A program made the position numbers and the translations under genes. The notes beneath the pieces were generated by a model. It had not been told where the DNA came from. It saw only the letters and a program-made list of their open reading frames with translations, and did not search any database. Of a stretch of 64,000 nucleotides of DNA, positions 46,817 to 55,501 are shown piece after piece (the stretch's first letter is position 1; each line of letters begins with the position of its first letter). Origin of the DNA: Alcanivorax nanhaiticus (GTDB lineage Bacteria > Pseudomonadota > Gammaproteobacteria > Pseudomonadales > Alcanivoracaceae). Location of the stretch: positions 124,001 to 188,000 of the forward strand of contig NZ_ARXV01000006.1 in NCBI RefSeq assembly GCF_000756665.1. Direction: 5' to 3'.

Positions 46817-47581
46817 CTAGTTTGAGCTTAAGGCATCAACCGCAAAGAGCTCCCTCAAATCCGGGGTTTCCTCGGGTTCCTCGAAGATAGACAACGACGC
46901 TTCAATCGACTTCAGGTGCCGCGCCATAAAATCGCCTGCCTTAGCCCCATCGCCAGCGGCCAGGAGGTCAATCAGGTTTTTATGGTCGTGTGATTCACAA
47001 CCCAGATTGCCGGCGTTGCCATACACGGCGAGAATCAGAGAGGAGCGTGAGGCCAGCTGGTTCACAAAGCCCGCCAGAGTTCGATTCCCCGAAATGTCGG
47101 CCAAACGGGCATGAAAGGATGCGGAGAGCTTTATGGCGATTCGTTGCTCACGGTTACGGAGCGCTTCATGCTCCCTTTTGACCATGTCTCGCAGCTCACT
47201 AATGTCGGCTTCAGTGATGCGAGTCGCCGCTGCCTCCATTAAAGCACACTCCACCACAAGGCGGGCCTCGAACACCTCTCTGGCTTCATCTGCCGACGGC
47301 CGCGTCACGCTGGCTCCTCGCCGTGGTGTCAGGGTGATCAATTGCTCAAGGGCAAGACGCTGGAGAACCTTCCGAATTCCGGTACGGCTGACCCCAAAAA
47401 CCTCTGCGAGCGCATCCTCTCGTAGGCGCGCACCAGGCCTCAAACGGTGTTGGATGATGGCTTCGGATATCGACCGATAGATAGCATCCAGCCTGTTACC
47501 TGCCGTTTTGCCGAACCTGGTGTCTGACGCCTGGTCCCTGCCATTTCGGGCAGTTTTCCCAATCTGCCGACTACCGCTCAT
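46817..47581 (-). CDS. GntR-family (FCD/FadR subgroup) transcriptional regulator
   Basis: A 254-residue regulator: winged HTH at about 30-95 (LREDALAEVFGVSRTGIRKV) and a helical FCD ligand domain at 105-230 with the metal/ligand-binding Asp and His residues (SFHARLADISGN). It is encoded between the racemase and oxygenase genes. Palindromes matching an FCD-type site are found at its own promoter and at three other promoters in this block, so it probably represses the ureide genes until an intermediate binds. Confidence 0.88.
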   Translation of the reverse strand: MSGSRQIGKTARNGRDQASDTRFGKTAGNRLDAIYRSISEAIIQHRLRPGARLREDALAEVFGVSRTGIRKVLQRLALEQLITLTPRRGASVTRPSADEAREVFEARLVVECALMEAAATRITEADISELRDMVKREHEALRNREQRIAIKLSASFHARLADISGNRTLAGFVNQLASRSSLILAVYGNAGNLGCESHDHKNLIDLLAAGDGAKAGDFMARHLKSIEASLSIFEEPEETPDLRELFAVDALSSN

Positions 47582-47620
47582 TCTGCTCTCCCATGGTTAA
47601 TGAACCAATCTCGTCCACCA

Positions 47621-47643
47621 TTGTATACGTCGTTTGTGCACAT
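47621..47643. promoter_or_regulatory. two degenerate GntR-type boxes upstream of the regulator
   Basis: TTGTATACGT (47621-47630) and TTGTGCACAT (47634-47643) each differ from TTGTATACAA at a few positions. They lie 40-60 bp before the regulator start codon, suggesting autoregulation. Confidence 0.5.
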
Positions 47644-47663
47644 AAACGAATGAAGAGGGTCTA

Positions 47664-48677
47664 TCAGGTCTCGCTGTAGTAGGCCTTTCCCACTCGCTCC
47701 TCAATGTGTGCACCACAGGAAATCGATGGGTACTTGGCGCGCTGTTCCGCCGCCTTGATGGTAGGAAATGCATCAAACTCCACATCGTAATCGACCCCAA
47801 AAAACTGTGCTAGCGAGTAACGTTTTTCCGTGTTCAGGTTTATTACCCTGTGAGGACGTGAAAGGAAAATGTCGTTTGTCCAACGCTGCATCAGGTCACC
47901 GATGTTGATGACGAACGTGCCCGCTTTAGGCTGGATGTCTATCCAGTCGCCATGCGTAGCCAGAACCTGAAGACCGGGCTGATCGGCCCAGACGGTGGTA
48001 AATATCTCGAAATCCTTGTGGGCGCCAATACCCAACTGCTTGATGTCCCAGTCAGGATCCTGGGGCGGATAGAAGCAGGCTCTCAGGCGCGACATCGGTC
48101 GGGTATATAGGGGCTCAAAAAAATCCTCATCCAGATCCAGTGCCAGTGCAAACGCACTGAGCATGCGACGGCCTAGCTCTAGCTGAGCCTCAAAGTAGGT
48201 CGCCAGCGCATCTCGGAACTCCGGCGGTTTCTCGGGCCAGATGTTGGGCCCGTGAAATTTGGAGCCACGCAGGTAATCCGGATCAGTGTCAGGCAGGTCT
48301 TCCGCCAACTCGATCGCCTCGTGCATGTCCGTTCCGCGCTTCTCGCGGTCCGATTTAATGTTCCCGGCACCGACGTACCCTCGGTGAATCGGGGAGTTCT
48401 TGTAGTGAATCTTCATTTTTTCGTCATGTGGCAGATCGAAGAAGGCCGCCATGGCCGCCTTCGCGTTATCGATGATTGTCTCGGAAATGCCGTGGTTGCT
48501 CAGGTAGAAAAACCCGACATTGGTCGCCGCCTCACGGATCTCCTTCGCCAGCGCCTTGCGCTCCGCCAGGTCGCCGGACAGCACCCGGGAAAAGTCGATA
48601 ACGGGGACGTTGTCACTCAGGCCGACGCGGAAGCGGATGCCTTTGCCCCGGCTGACCCATTTACCATGATCACTCAT
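47664..48677 (-). CDS. 2-oxoglutarate/Fe(II) oxygenase, isopenicillin N synthase-like
   Basis: A 337-residue non-haem iron oxygenase. N-terminal DIOX_N-type block VPVIDFSRVLSGD and NVGFFYLSNHGI; iron ligands H and D in GIGAHKDFEIFT and the distal H in SRPHRVIN; the 2OG anchor RYS in KRYSLAQFF. It sits at the end of the ABC transporter operon, 37 nt after the last ATPase gene. It may hydroxylate or open an imported ureide or purine, but the substrate is unknown. Confidence 0.85.
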   Translation of the reverse strand: MSDHGKWVSRGKGIRFRVGLSDNVPVIDFSRVLSGDLAERKALAKEIREAATNVGFFYLSNHGISETIIDNAKAAMAAFFDLPHDEKMKIHYKNSPIHRGYVGAGNIKSDREKRGTDMHEAIELAEDLPDTDPDYLRGSKFHGPNIWPEKPPEFRDALATYFEAQLELGRRMLSAFALALDLDEDFFEPLYTRPMSRLRACFYPPQDPDWDIKQLGIGAHKDFEIFTTVWADQPGLQVLATHGDWIDIQPKAGTFVINIGDLMQRWTNDIFLSRPHRVINLNTEKRYSLAQFFGVDYDVEFDAFPTIKAAEQRAKYPSISCGAHIEERVGKAYYSET

Positions 48678-48714
48678 AAAACACCTGTTCCGTTAGCTGG
48701 ATCAAAAAACACGT

Positions 48715-49782
48715 TCAGACTGTCTGACGGGCACTAGCCCTCTCAGGAAGCCCGACACTGAGAATCTGTTCGGACACGTTCTGAAACTCAGCGTATACGT
48801 CAGAATTCGCCTCGTTCAGGTACATGTCCGCCACCTTCTGGTGGTGTATGCAGCGCACTTCGTGCCGGCGCTCCGGCATTTCCATGGCCACCGGCTTTTG
48901 CCGGCACCCGTCGTCAGCCAGCGGGCAACGGGAAGCCAGGAAGCAGCCCTGGGGCAGATCAATCGGGCTGGGGATCTCCCCCTCCAGACGGATCGGCGCA
49001 GGCTGGACGAACTGAGGATTGGGCAGCAACACGGCGGACAGAAGACCGGAGGTATAGGGGTGGCGCGGCGTTGAGAACAAGTTGGCCGCATCCCCCTGTT
49101 CCACAATCTGACCGAGGTACATCACGGCCACACGGTCACTGATGAATCGGATGGTGTTCAGATCGTGCGATATGAAGAGATACGCCGTTTTGTGCTCCGC
49201 CTGGAGCCGGTTCAACAGTGAGATAATTTCGGCACGGGCGGACGGGTCCAGCGCCGAGGTTGGCTCATCCAGCACCAGCAGTTTCGGGTTGGTCACCATG
49301 GCCCGTGCAATGGCCACCCGCTGTAACAGCCCGGCACTGAGATCGCCGGGCGATGCCCGCAAAAGCTCATCGCTCAGCCCCACTTCTTCAGCAATCGCCC
49401 GCACCCGAGCGGCGCGCAGCTGGCGATCCCGATTGACCGGTAACAGGGGCTCTTCAATGCACCGGAAAATGCTCAGGCGCGGGTTCAGGGATTCGCCCGG
49501 TTCCTGGAACACGATCTGGGACTTGGCGCGGGCCTGACGCCCGCCGTCCTTGCGCCCCGTGCTGAGATCGCCATCGATAACGATCTGGCCTTCGTCGATC
49601 TCGGTCAGCCCCATGATGCAGCGGCCAACCGTACTCTTACCGGACCCGCTTTCTCCCACCAGGCCTAGCGTCTCGCCTGGTGCGATGGTAAAGCTCACGT
49701 CATTGACCGCGCGGACCCGCTTACGCGTTCCGGCCACGGCAAAACTTTTCTTGATATTGGCGACAGAGAGCAGCTCGGTCAT
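48715..49782 (-). CDS. peptide-type ABC transporter ATPase (DppF/OppF-like)
   Basis: A 355-residue ATPase: Walker A GESGSGKST, a signature region LSAGLLQRVAIARAM (with LSAG in place of LSGG) and Walker B LLVLDEPTSALD, then the C-terminal Cys-rich oligo_HPY region (CFLASRCPLADDGC). ATG 49782 overlaps the partner ATPase stop by 4 nt; a frame from 49896 begins inside that gene. With the other ATPase it energises import of the operon's substrate. Confidence 0.9.
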   Translation of the reverse strand: MTELLSVANIKKSFAVAGTRKRVRAVNDVSFTIAPGETLGLVGESGSGKSTVGRCIMGLTEIDEGQIVIDGDLSTGRKDGGRQARAKSQIVFQEPGESLNPRLSIFRCIEEPLLPVNRDRQLRAARVRAIAEEVGLSDELLRASPGDLSAGLLQRVAIARAMVTNPKLLVLDEPTSALDPSARAEIISLLNRLQAEHKTAYLFISHDLNTIRFISDRVAVMYLGQIVEQGDAANLFSTPRHPYTSGLLSAVLLPNPQFVQPAPIRLEGEIPSPIDLPQGCFLASRCPLADDGCRQKPVAMEMPERRHEVRCIHHQKVADMYLNEANSDVYAEFQNVSEQILSVGLPERASARQTV

Positions 49783-50813
49783 CGTGCAACCTCGTAGTGG
49801 CATCGTACGTAATGGCCCTCGGCCACCTGTTTCAGTTCCGGCCGCTGGTCCAGGCAGGTCTGACTGGCGTTCGGACAGCGGTCGGCATAGGGGCACCCGC
49901 CGTGCCCGGCCGGTACCTCAATCTGTTCGTTCTGGGTAGACCACACCTGCCGGAGCCGGTCGTTGTGGCAGAAGGCCGACATCAATCCAATGGTGTAAGG
50001 GTGCCGGGGCGTCAGGAACAGGCTATCCCGACCGCCAATTTCCATGATTTCGCCCTTGAACATGATGGCGGTGCGATCACAGAAATGCGCGGCAACCCCA
50101 ATATCCCGCGTGATGAAAAGAAGTGAGCTGTCCCGTTTCAGAATAAGCTCTTTGAGCAGTTGGAGAATCTGTGCCTGTACGGTCACGTCGAGCCCGGAGG
50201 TGGCGTCGTCAGACACAATGAAGCGCGGCGAACACACCAGCGCAATGGCAATAACAATACGTTGAGCCATACCCCCACTCAGCTCGTGCGGCAGGGCTTT
50301 CATCCGTCGTTCCGGGTCCGGAATCTGGACCGCCTTCAGAATATCGAACGCCCGCTGCCGCGCCTCCCGGCGACTCAGCCCGAGGTGGACCCGCGCCACC
50401 GTGGCAATTTGTTCCCCCACTGGTTTCAAGGGGTTCAGTTCATCCCTCGGGTTGGACACGACCATGGAGATATCACGCCCTCGCACCTGGCGGATGCCCT
50501 CGGCGGACAGCCCGAAGATGTCTTTGTCGTCAAAGACAAAGCGTCCGGCTGTGATGTGGCCCGGCGAGGGGGGAAGCCCCAGCAGGGAGCGCGCCAGCGT
50601 GGTTTTGCCGGCACCGGACTCCCCGACCAGCCCGACAACTTCCTGAGGACGAATGTCCAGATCAAGGTCGCGAACCGCCACCGTTGGCGCGCCAGATAGT
50701 CTGGGAAACTCCACCGACAGGCTACGGACACTCACAACTGGCTTATCCTGGTCCCGAGACGGGCTCTCGGAGGCCGTCAATGCACTTTCACTTATTTTCA
50801 CTGCCACGCTCAT
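49779..50813 (-). CDS. peptide-type ABC transporter ATPase (DppD/OppD-like)
   Basis: A 344-residue ATPase: Walker A GESGAGKTT, signature LSGGMAQRIVIAIAL, and a Walker B region FIVSDDATSGLD where the usual DE is DD, an acidic pair that may lower hydrolysis. The C-terminal Cys motif is CPYADRCPNASQTC. ATG 50813 starts 1 nt after the permease stop; the longer frame from 50837 overlaps it. Confidence 0.88.
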   Translation of the reverse strand: MSVAVKISESALTASESPSRDQDKPVVSVRSLSVEFPRLSGAPTVAVRDLDLDIRPQEVVGLVGESGAGKTTLARSLLGLPPSPGHITAGRFVFDDKDIFGLSAEGIRQVRGRDISMVVSNPRDELNPLKPVGEQIATVARVHLGLSRREARQRAFDILKAVQIPDPERRMKALPHELSGGMAQRIVIAIALVCSPRFIVSDDATSGLDVTVQAQILQLLKELILKRDSSLLFITRDIGVAAHFCDRTAIMFKGEIMEIGGRDSLFLTPRHPYTIGLMSAFCHNDRLRQVWSTQNEQIEVPAGHGGCPYADRCPNASQTCLDQRPELKQVAEGHYVRCHYEVAR

Positions 50814-50814
50814 G

Positions 50815-51825
50815 TTAACTGCCTGCCCTGGGATCAATCAGAAAATAGAGAACGTCCACGATGAAATAGACGAGCAAGGAAAAAATCGACGCGAACAGCA
50901 CAAACCCAAGGACGGGGAAAACGTCGGAGTTCAGAACACCCTGCACCGCGTATTGGCCTGCACCGCCCCAGCTGAAGACCGTCTCGACGAGCACGGCCCC
51001 GCCGAGCAGGTAGCCGTACAGCACGCTGATGATGGTGATGATGGAGGGCAGCGCGTTTTTGAGAGCGTTCTTGACCACCATCTGGGTGGGCAGCCCCGAG
51101 ATCACCTGATAGCGGCTGAAACCGGCATCCAGCGTGCTCTCGACCATCGACTGGGTCATTCGCTGAATAGGCCCGGAGGCCACAATGCCCAGCGTCAGCG
51201 CGGGTAGCAGCAGGTGTTGCAGTGCAGACACCAGCGCCTCCCAGTTTCCGGCGATCAGGCTGTCCAGCACCATGCTGCCGGTCACCGTAGCCGGCGGGAT
51301 CACGATCATGTCGATGCGGCCAAACGGCGCCGGTGCCCACTGCAACAGGGTGTAGAACACAAAAATCATCACCAGCCCGAGCCAGAAGTCCGGTAAGGCC
51401 CCCACAATCAGGCCGTAGGTGTTGGAAATCTTGCCCCAGATGCCTAGTTTGAGCGCCGAGGCAAGCCCCATGGGGATGCCGATCAGAATCGCGGACAACA
51501 GCCCGAAGGTGACCAGCTCCAGGGTCGCCGGGAAGCGCTGGAATAGGTCTTCCAGCACCGGGCGGGTCGTCTGCCAGGAAGTCCCGAGATCGCCCTTGGC
51601 CAGGTTGGTGACGAAGATCCAGAACTGCTGAACCACGGATTGATCCAGGCCCAGTTTGGTGCGCAGCGCCGCCACGGACGCGTCGGTTGCGTTTGGCCCC
51701 AGCATCAGCACGGCCGGGTCCCCGGGAATGGTCTTCACCAGGAAGAACGCGATCATCAGGATGCCGAAAAGCTGTGGGATCACGAACACCAGACGGTTCA
51801 GCAGAAAACTTCTGATACTACTCAT
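50815..51825 (-). CDS. peptide-type ABC transporter permease (DppB-like)
   Basis: A 336-residue inner-membrane permease with six predicted segments. It has the DppB-family start FLLNRLVFVIPQLFGILMIAF and the binding-protein-dependent transport loop near VISGLPTQMVVKNALKNALP. It follows the DppC-like gene, the reverse of the usual B-C order. Confidence 0.88.
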   Translation of the reverse strand: MSSIRSFLLNRLVFVIPQLFGILMIAFFLVKTIPGDPAVLMLGPNATDASVAALRTKLGLDQSVVQQFWIFVTNLAKGDLGTSWQTTRPVLEDLFQRFPATLELVTFGLLSAILIGIPMGLASALKLGIWGKISNTYGLIVGALPDFWLGLVMIFVFYTLLQWAPAPFGRIDMIVIPPATVTGSMVLDSLIAGNWEALVSALQHLLLPALTLGIVASGPIQRMTQSMVESTLDAGFSRYQVISGLPTQMVVKNALKNALPSIITIISVLYGYLLGGAVLVETVFSWGGAGQYAVQGVLNSDVFPVLGFVLFASIFSLLVYFIVDVLYFLIDPRAGS

Positions 51826-51829
51826 AGCG

Positions 51830-52786
51830 TTACCTCTCCCCCCGTTTGTGCATGGCGATGTCGAGGGACAGTTTCTTCATCTTGTCCTTGTTCGTCAGGG
51901 TCTCAATGCTGGCACCCACCAGCGTGAATCCACTCACGATGACCGCCAGTACGCTGCCAGGGATCACCGAGGGCCACCACTGACCGGTGACTATGTTCTG
52001 GAACCCACCGGCAATCATGCTCCCCAACTCCGGCGTCGGTGGACGGACACCGGCACCGATGAAGCTCAGACCGGCGGTAAGCAGAATGGACCAGGCGATG
52101 TTAACGCTGAACTGCGCCATAATCGGGCCCATGGCGTTGGGCAGGATGTGGCGGATAATGATCTTCAACTCGGAAATACCGGCAACAATCGCGGCCTGGA
52201 CAAACAGGCGTTCCCGGATAACCACCACTTGGGAGCGCATCAGGCGCAGGTAGATGGGCGTGTTCACAAACGCAATCGCCGCCACCACGCTGGACATGCT
52301 CTGCCCCAGGCTGGCCACCAGGGCGATGGCAAAAACGAACACCGGGAAGGACTGCATCACATCGGCGATGCGCATCACCACAAACCCAATTTTGGAGTTG
52401 AGGCTTCTGGTGTTGGAGAAATAGCCGACCCAGGCGCCCAGCAGACTACCGATTAGGGCCGAGATGGTTGTTCCAAACAACGCGATGGTAATGTCCACGC
52501 GTGGTGCGTACAGGGTACGGGAAAAGATATCCATACCCACCGCATCCGTGCCGAACCAGTGCTCTGCACTGGGCGGCCGGAGCGCCATAGAACCATTGGT
52601 CTGTATCGGATCATATGGCGCCAGCCAGGGTGCCAATATTGCAACCGCGATACTCAGAAAGACAATGGCGTAGCCAACGGCGAAGGAAGGCCGAACCCGG
52701 AATACGTCGAATAACGTCTCCAGGAACCCAGTCGCTGCTGCACGCCGGTTAACGGTCGGAATACTGACACCTGTGTTTTTCATCAA
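51830..52786 (-). CDS. peptide-type ABC transporter permease (DppC-like)
   Basis: A 318-residue permease with the OppC N-terminal segment, the HWFGTDAVGMDIFSRTLYAP block typical of DppC proteins and the loop AGISELKIIIRHILPNAMGP that contacts the ATPases. It lies 11 nt after the binding-protein gene and 4 nt before the partner permease. Confidence 0.9.
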   Translation of the reverse strand: MMKNTGVSIPTVNRRAAATGFLETLFDVFRVRPSFAVGYAIVFLSIAVAILAPWLAPYDPIQTNGSMALRPPSAEHWFGTDAVGMDIFSRTLYAPRVDITIALFGTTISALIGSLLGAWVGYFSNTRSLNSKIGFVVMRIADVMQSFPVFVFAIALVASLGQSMSSVVAAIAFVNTPIYLRLMRSQVVVIRERLFVQAAIVAGISELKIIIRHILPNAMGPIMAQFSVNIAWSILLTAGLSFIGAGVRPPTPELGSMIAGGFQNIVTGQWWPSVIPGSVLAVIVSGFTLVGASIETLTNKDKMKKLSLDIAMHKRGER

Positions 52787-52797
52787 AACTACCTAGC

Positions 52798-54435
52798 TCA
52801 CTCTCTGTAAAAGTCCTGGAAACGCAGATTGTTCGACGAGTAATACGTGAAGCCCTTCAGATCACTCTTGTGCGCCAGCACGTACTTGGGATAGGCAATG
52901 AATGCCCACGGTGCGTCGCTCATGATCTGCTTCTGAACCTCAGTCAGCAGGGGCTCACGCTCAGCGTCATCGATGGTCGCCATCGCGCTTTCGATCATGC
53001 CGGAGACGTCTTCATTCACGTAGTTGCTGTAATTCGGAAAGCTGTCCTTGTGGAAGAACAGGTAAGAGCCATAGCCCACATCCGGCGCCCAGGGGGCGTC
53101 CTGGTAGAAAATAATCGGCTTCTGACGTTTGGTGACGTTCTCGTAGAAGACGCCCGCGGGCAGCTTCTCAAGCGTTACATCGATACCCACCTTGCGCAGC
53201 GATGATTGAATGATGGTCGCAATCGGCTCCTGCACGGGATTGCCTGCGTTGAAGGAGATGGTGGTTTCAAAGCCGTCCTCAAAGCCGGCTTCGGACAACA
53301 ATTCTTTGGCCGCTTCAAGATCGTAGTCGTAGTCAAAGAAGGAGCTGTCCGCCATAGCGTATATGCTGGGCACTGGCGCCGTCTGCTTGGTGGCGTAGCC
53401 GTAGTACACCGCCTCGAGAATTTCTTCCCGGGGGATAGCGTAGTTGATGGCCTGACGCACCAGCTTGTTGTCCAGCGGCGGCACCTCGGAGTTGAGGATC
53501 ATCCAGGTCATGTAAGAAGCATTCACCGAATCGACGGTAATGCCGCTTTCGTCCTGAAGGGAGAGGTATTCCCGCGGTTGCAGGAACTGGGCAATGTCCA
53601 CCGCGCCACCTTTCAGCAGTGACAGACGACTGGCAGAACTCGGAATCTCGCGAATGATCACGCGTTTGATGTAAGGCGCTTCGCCCCAGTATCCGTCGTG
53701 CGCTTCCAGGACCGCCTGCTGACCGCGAACAACCTGGCTGACTTTGTATGGGCCGAAACCGGCACTGTTGTTCTTCAGGAACTCGGTGCCCCACGGGTCG
53801 TCACTGCCCCCCACTTCCTGAAGTTTGGTGCTGTCGTAAATCGGGTTGCCGAGAATCGCATGGATTTTCAGCGCTAGCGGGTTCTGACTCTTGAGCTGGA
53901 ACGCAACCGTCAGGGGCCCTTCCACCGTCACGCTGTCCGGGCTTTCCAAACCGATTACGGACGTGTAGAAGCTGCCCTGCGCAGCCAACGCAAATTTACG
54001 GTCCCAGGTCCATTTGACGTCTTGCGCAGACAGCTCGTTCCCCCAATGACTCTTAACACCTTCGCGCAACTTGAAGGTGACGCGGGTGCCGTCTTCCGAT
54101 ATGCTCCAACTCTCTGCTAGCTTTCCTTCCAAGGCCAGGCCACCAACCCGGTCTTCATAGACCCCGGTGTCTTCGCGCCGGACACCCGGTACATTGGGAT
54201 CAGCAATTTTTTCGTAATCAACTAGGTAGTCGTACATGGCGCCGAGCACATCGATCGTGCCCAGGCTGACATCGTATTCATTGTCCAGACTCTGGGGTGT
54301 TGACGGGCTGGCAACCACCAGCGTGCGGGCCCTCTCATTCGCGACCGCCCACTGAGGGACCACCATACTGACACTGAGCGCGCCGGCCGCAACCAGCTTT
54401 CCGAATCCGGACGTTGTTCCGAAGGGCCACTTCAT
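52798..54435 (-). CDS. periplasmic family 5 substrate-binding protein
   Basis: A 545-residue binding protein with a signal peptide (basic MKWPFG start, hydrophobic LVAAGALSVSMVV, cut near AVA-NE). The mature part holds ESWSISEDGTRVTFKLREGV and the family 5 fold. It heads the operon binding protein-permease-permease-ATPase-ATPase-oxygenase. Upstream are a sigma-54 promoter and a GntR-type operator shared with the allantoin genes, so the cargo is probably a ureide, hydantoin or purine product rather than a peptide. Confidence 0.88.
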   Translation of the reverse strand: MKWPFGTTSGFGKLVAAGALSVSMVVPQWAVANERARTLVVASPSTPQSLDNEYDVSLGTIDVLGAMYDYLVDYEKIADPNVPGVRREDTGVYEDRVGGLALEGKLAESWSISEDGTRVTFKLREGVKSHWGNELSAQDVKWTWDRKFALAAQGSFYTSVIGLESPDSVTVEGPLTVAFQLKSQNPLALKIHAILGNPIYDSTKLQEVGGSDDPWGTEFLKNNSAGFGPYKVSQVVRGQQAVLEAHDGYWGEAPYIKRVIIREIPSSASRLSLLKGGAVDIAQFLQPREYLSLQDESGITVDSVNASYMTWMILNSEVPPLDNKLVRQAINYAIPREEILEAVYYGYATKQTAPVPSIYAMADSSFFDYDYDLEAAKELLSEAGFEDGFETTISFNAGNPVQEPIATIIQSSLRKVGIDVTLEKLPAGVFYENVTKRQKPIIFYQDAPWAPDVGYGSYLFFHKDSFPNYSNYVNEDVSGMIESAMATIDDAEREPLLTEVQKQIMSDAPWAFIAYPKYVLAHKSDLKGFTYYSSNNLRFQDFYRE

Positions 54436-54491
54436 AATTCACTTCTCCTCTCTAAACAGAAAAACAAATATGTATCCCATTAATTTTTACC

Positions 54492-54501
54492 TTGTATACA
54501 A
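54492..54501. promoter_or_regulatory. GntR-type operator over the transporter start site
   Basis: Perfect TTGTATACAA palindrome, 57 bp before the binding-protein ATG. It lies just downstream of the -12 element of the sigma-54 promoter at 54505-54520, covering the expected start point (about 54494), so repressor binding would block the promoter. Confidence 0.72.
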
Positions 54502-54504
54502 AAA

Positions 54505-54520
54505 TGCAAACCTCATGCCA
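54505..54520 (-). promoter_or_regulatory. sigma-54 promoter of the transporter operon
   Basis: The minus strand reads TGGCATGAGGTTTGCA, nearly the consensus TGGCACG-N4-TTGCA with the correct 10-nt gap between GG and GC. It predicts nitrogen-responsive activation. A weaker palindrome TTGTATGCAA lies upstream at 54676-54685. Confidence 0.78.
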
Positions 54521-54594
54521 GAAACCATAAGTGGCGATGACTAATGAAGAGCCCGCGGCTTTATATCGTGAGACTAACGCACTGAAAAGCGCTT

Positions 54595-54912
54595 TTAATG
54601 CACACTTTTGTAGCCCACAAATAGATTCCCGCACCACGCTTGGGCATTCACGCTTGTGCTTGGATACTTGATTTTTTGTATGCAATTTAAAATCAGAATA
54701 ATCATGCTGAATCCGAAACAAAGGCCGATTGGCGAGTAGAGGAATCCACCCATGTAGATGCATACGCAATTGCCTTGAAGAGTCGGACCAGCACCCGAAA
54801 GGTGCTTCAGCGCCTGGCTCCAGAACACTTGGTCAGTATCAAGTCCAGGCGGGACGTGTTTGTTGCAGGCGCCGAAACTAAATGCGCCTACGAAGAGCAG
54901 GCCGCCTAACAA
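54595..54912 (-). CDS. possible small membrane protein
   Basis: A 105-residue frame from TTG 54912 with two hydrophobic stretches, the first (LLGGLLFVGAFSFGAC) ending like a lipobox, the second (IGLCFGFSMIILILNCI) like a membrane helix. There is no ATG and no good ribosome site; the frame also runs upstream to about 54960 with charged residues. It may be a decayed or unrelated gene remnant. I give it low weight. Confidence 0.25.
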   Translation of the reverse strand: MLGGLLFVGAFSFGACNKHVPPGLDTDQVFWSQALKHLSGAGPTLQGNCVCIYMGGFLYSPIGLCFGFSMIILILNCIQKIKYPSTSVNAQAWCGNLFVGYKSVH

Positions 54913-54922
54913 AGTGAAGACC

Positions 54923-55325
54923 TCAGTTTGTCGATACAGCTGTCCACGCTTTGGCCATTCTCACCATCAGCCACGCGCGCAATGACGCGCTGACCATAGT
55001 GGTGTCGCACCCAACCACGCACCCCTCATCCGTTTTGGCCATGTACGGCATTCGGTGGCTGGCCAGCTGCAATTGCGGAGTACGCCACGAACTGGTGGAC
55101 CTGCTGGAAGTGGGAAGAGTTGAGGGAACACAGGGGGAAGAAATGGACAGCATCTGAAAGAACTTCAAAAAACGTTGCAAACCACAGCAGAAGTGACGGC
55201 GGAACCGGATTTACGGGCGGTTTTCGGACTGCTTTGAGCCAAGTTGGCGGGGGGAGAAACTTTGACCCGCCAGGGCACTCCTGACAAAGGGTTTTCCGAA
55301 CCTTCGAGTCCTCTCTCGCTCACCC
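54923..55325. other. no supported gene
   Basis: About 400 bp between the low-confidence frame and an IS remnant. A plus-strand frame 54951-55157 (68 codons) has no family features or ribosome site. The stretch looks like junction debris next to the IS end. Confidence 0.35.
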
Positions 55326-55327
55326 TA

Positions 55328-55378
55328 TGACCCTGACTCAGCATTAGGTGCGCCCGGAGTTGCAAAATCGGGCTTCGG
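55328..55378 (-). mobile_element. terminal remnant of an IS3-family element
   Basis: About 50 bp match the end of the IS3 fragment at 41845-41895 at roughly 40 positions (shared TGACCCTGAC, ATTAGGT and CCGGAGTTG blocks). The minus strand still encodes the last residues of the transposase (ARFCNSGRT stop against PDFSNSGWT stop). The rest of the element is gone. Confidence 0.65.
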
Positions 55379-55501
55379 ATGGAAGTCAGTTCGTTTGTTT
55401 GGTTTTTGGGGCTGAAGTGGGTTGACGCAAATGTTCGCTTATGTTTAACAGCAGGAACAAGCGCCACCACATCCCGTAAGCAACGGTCAAAACCAACCTT
55501 T

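Noticed and set aside
54951..55157. 68-codon plus-strand frame
   Set aside because: No ATG or ribosome site, no family likeness, and it lies in junction debris.
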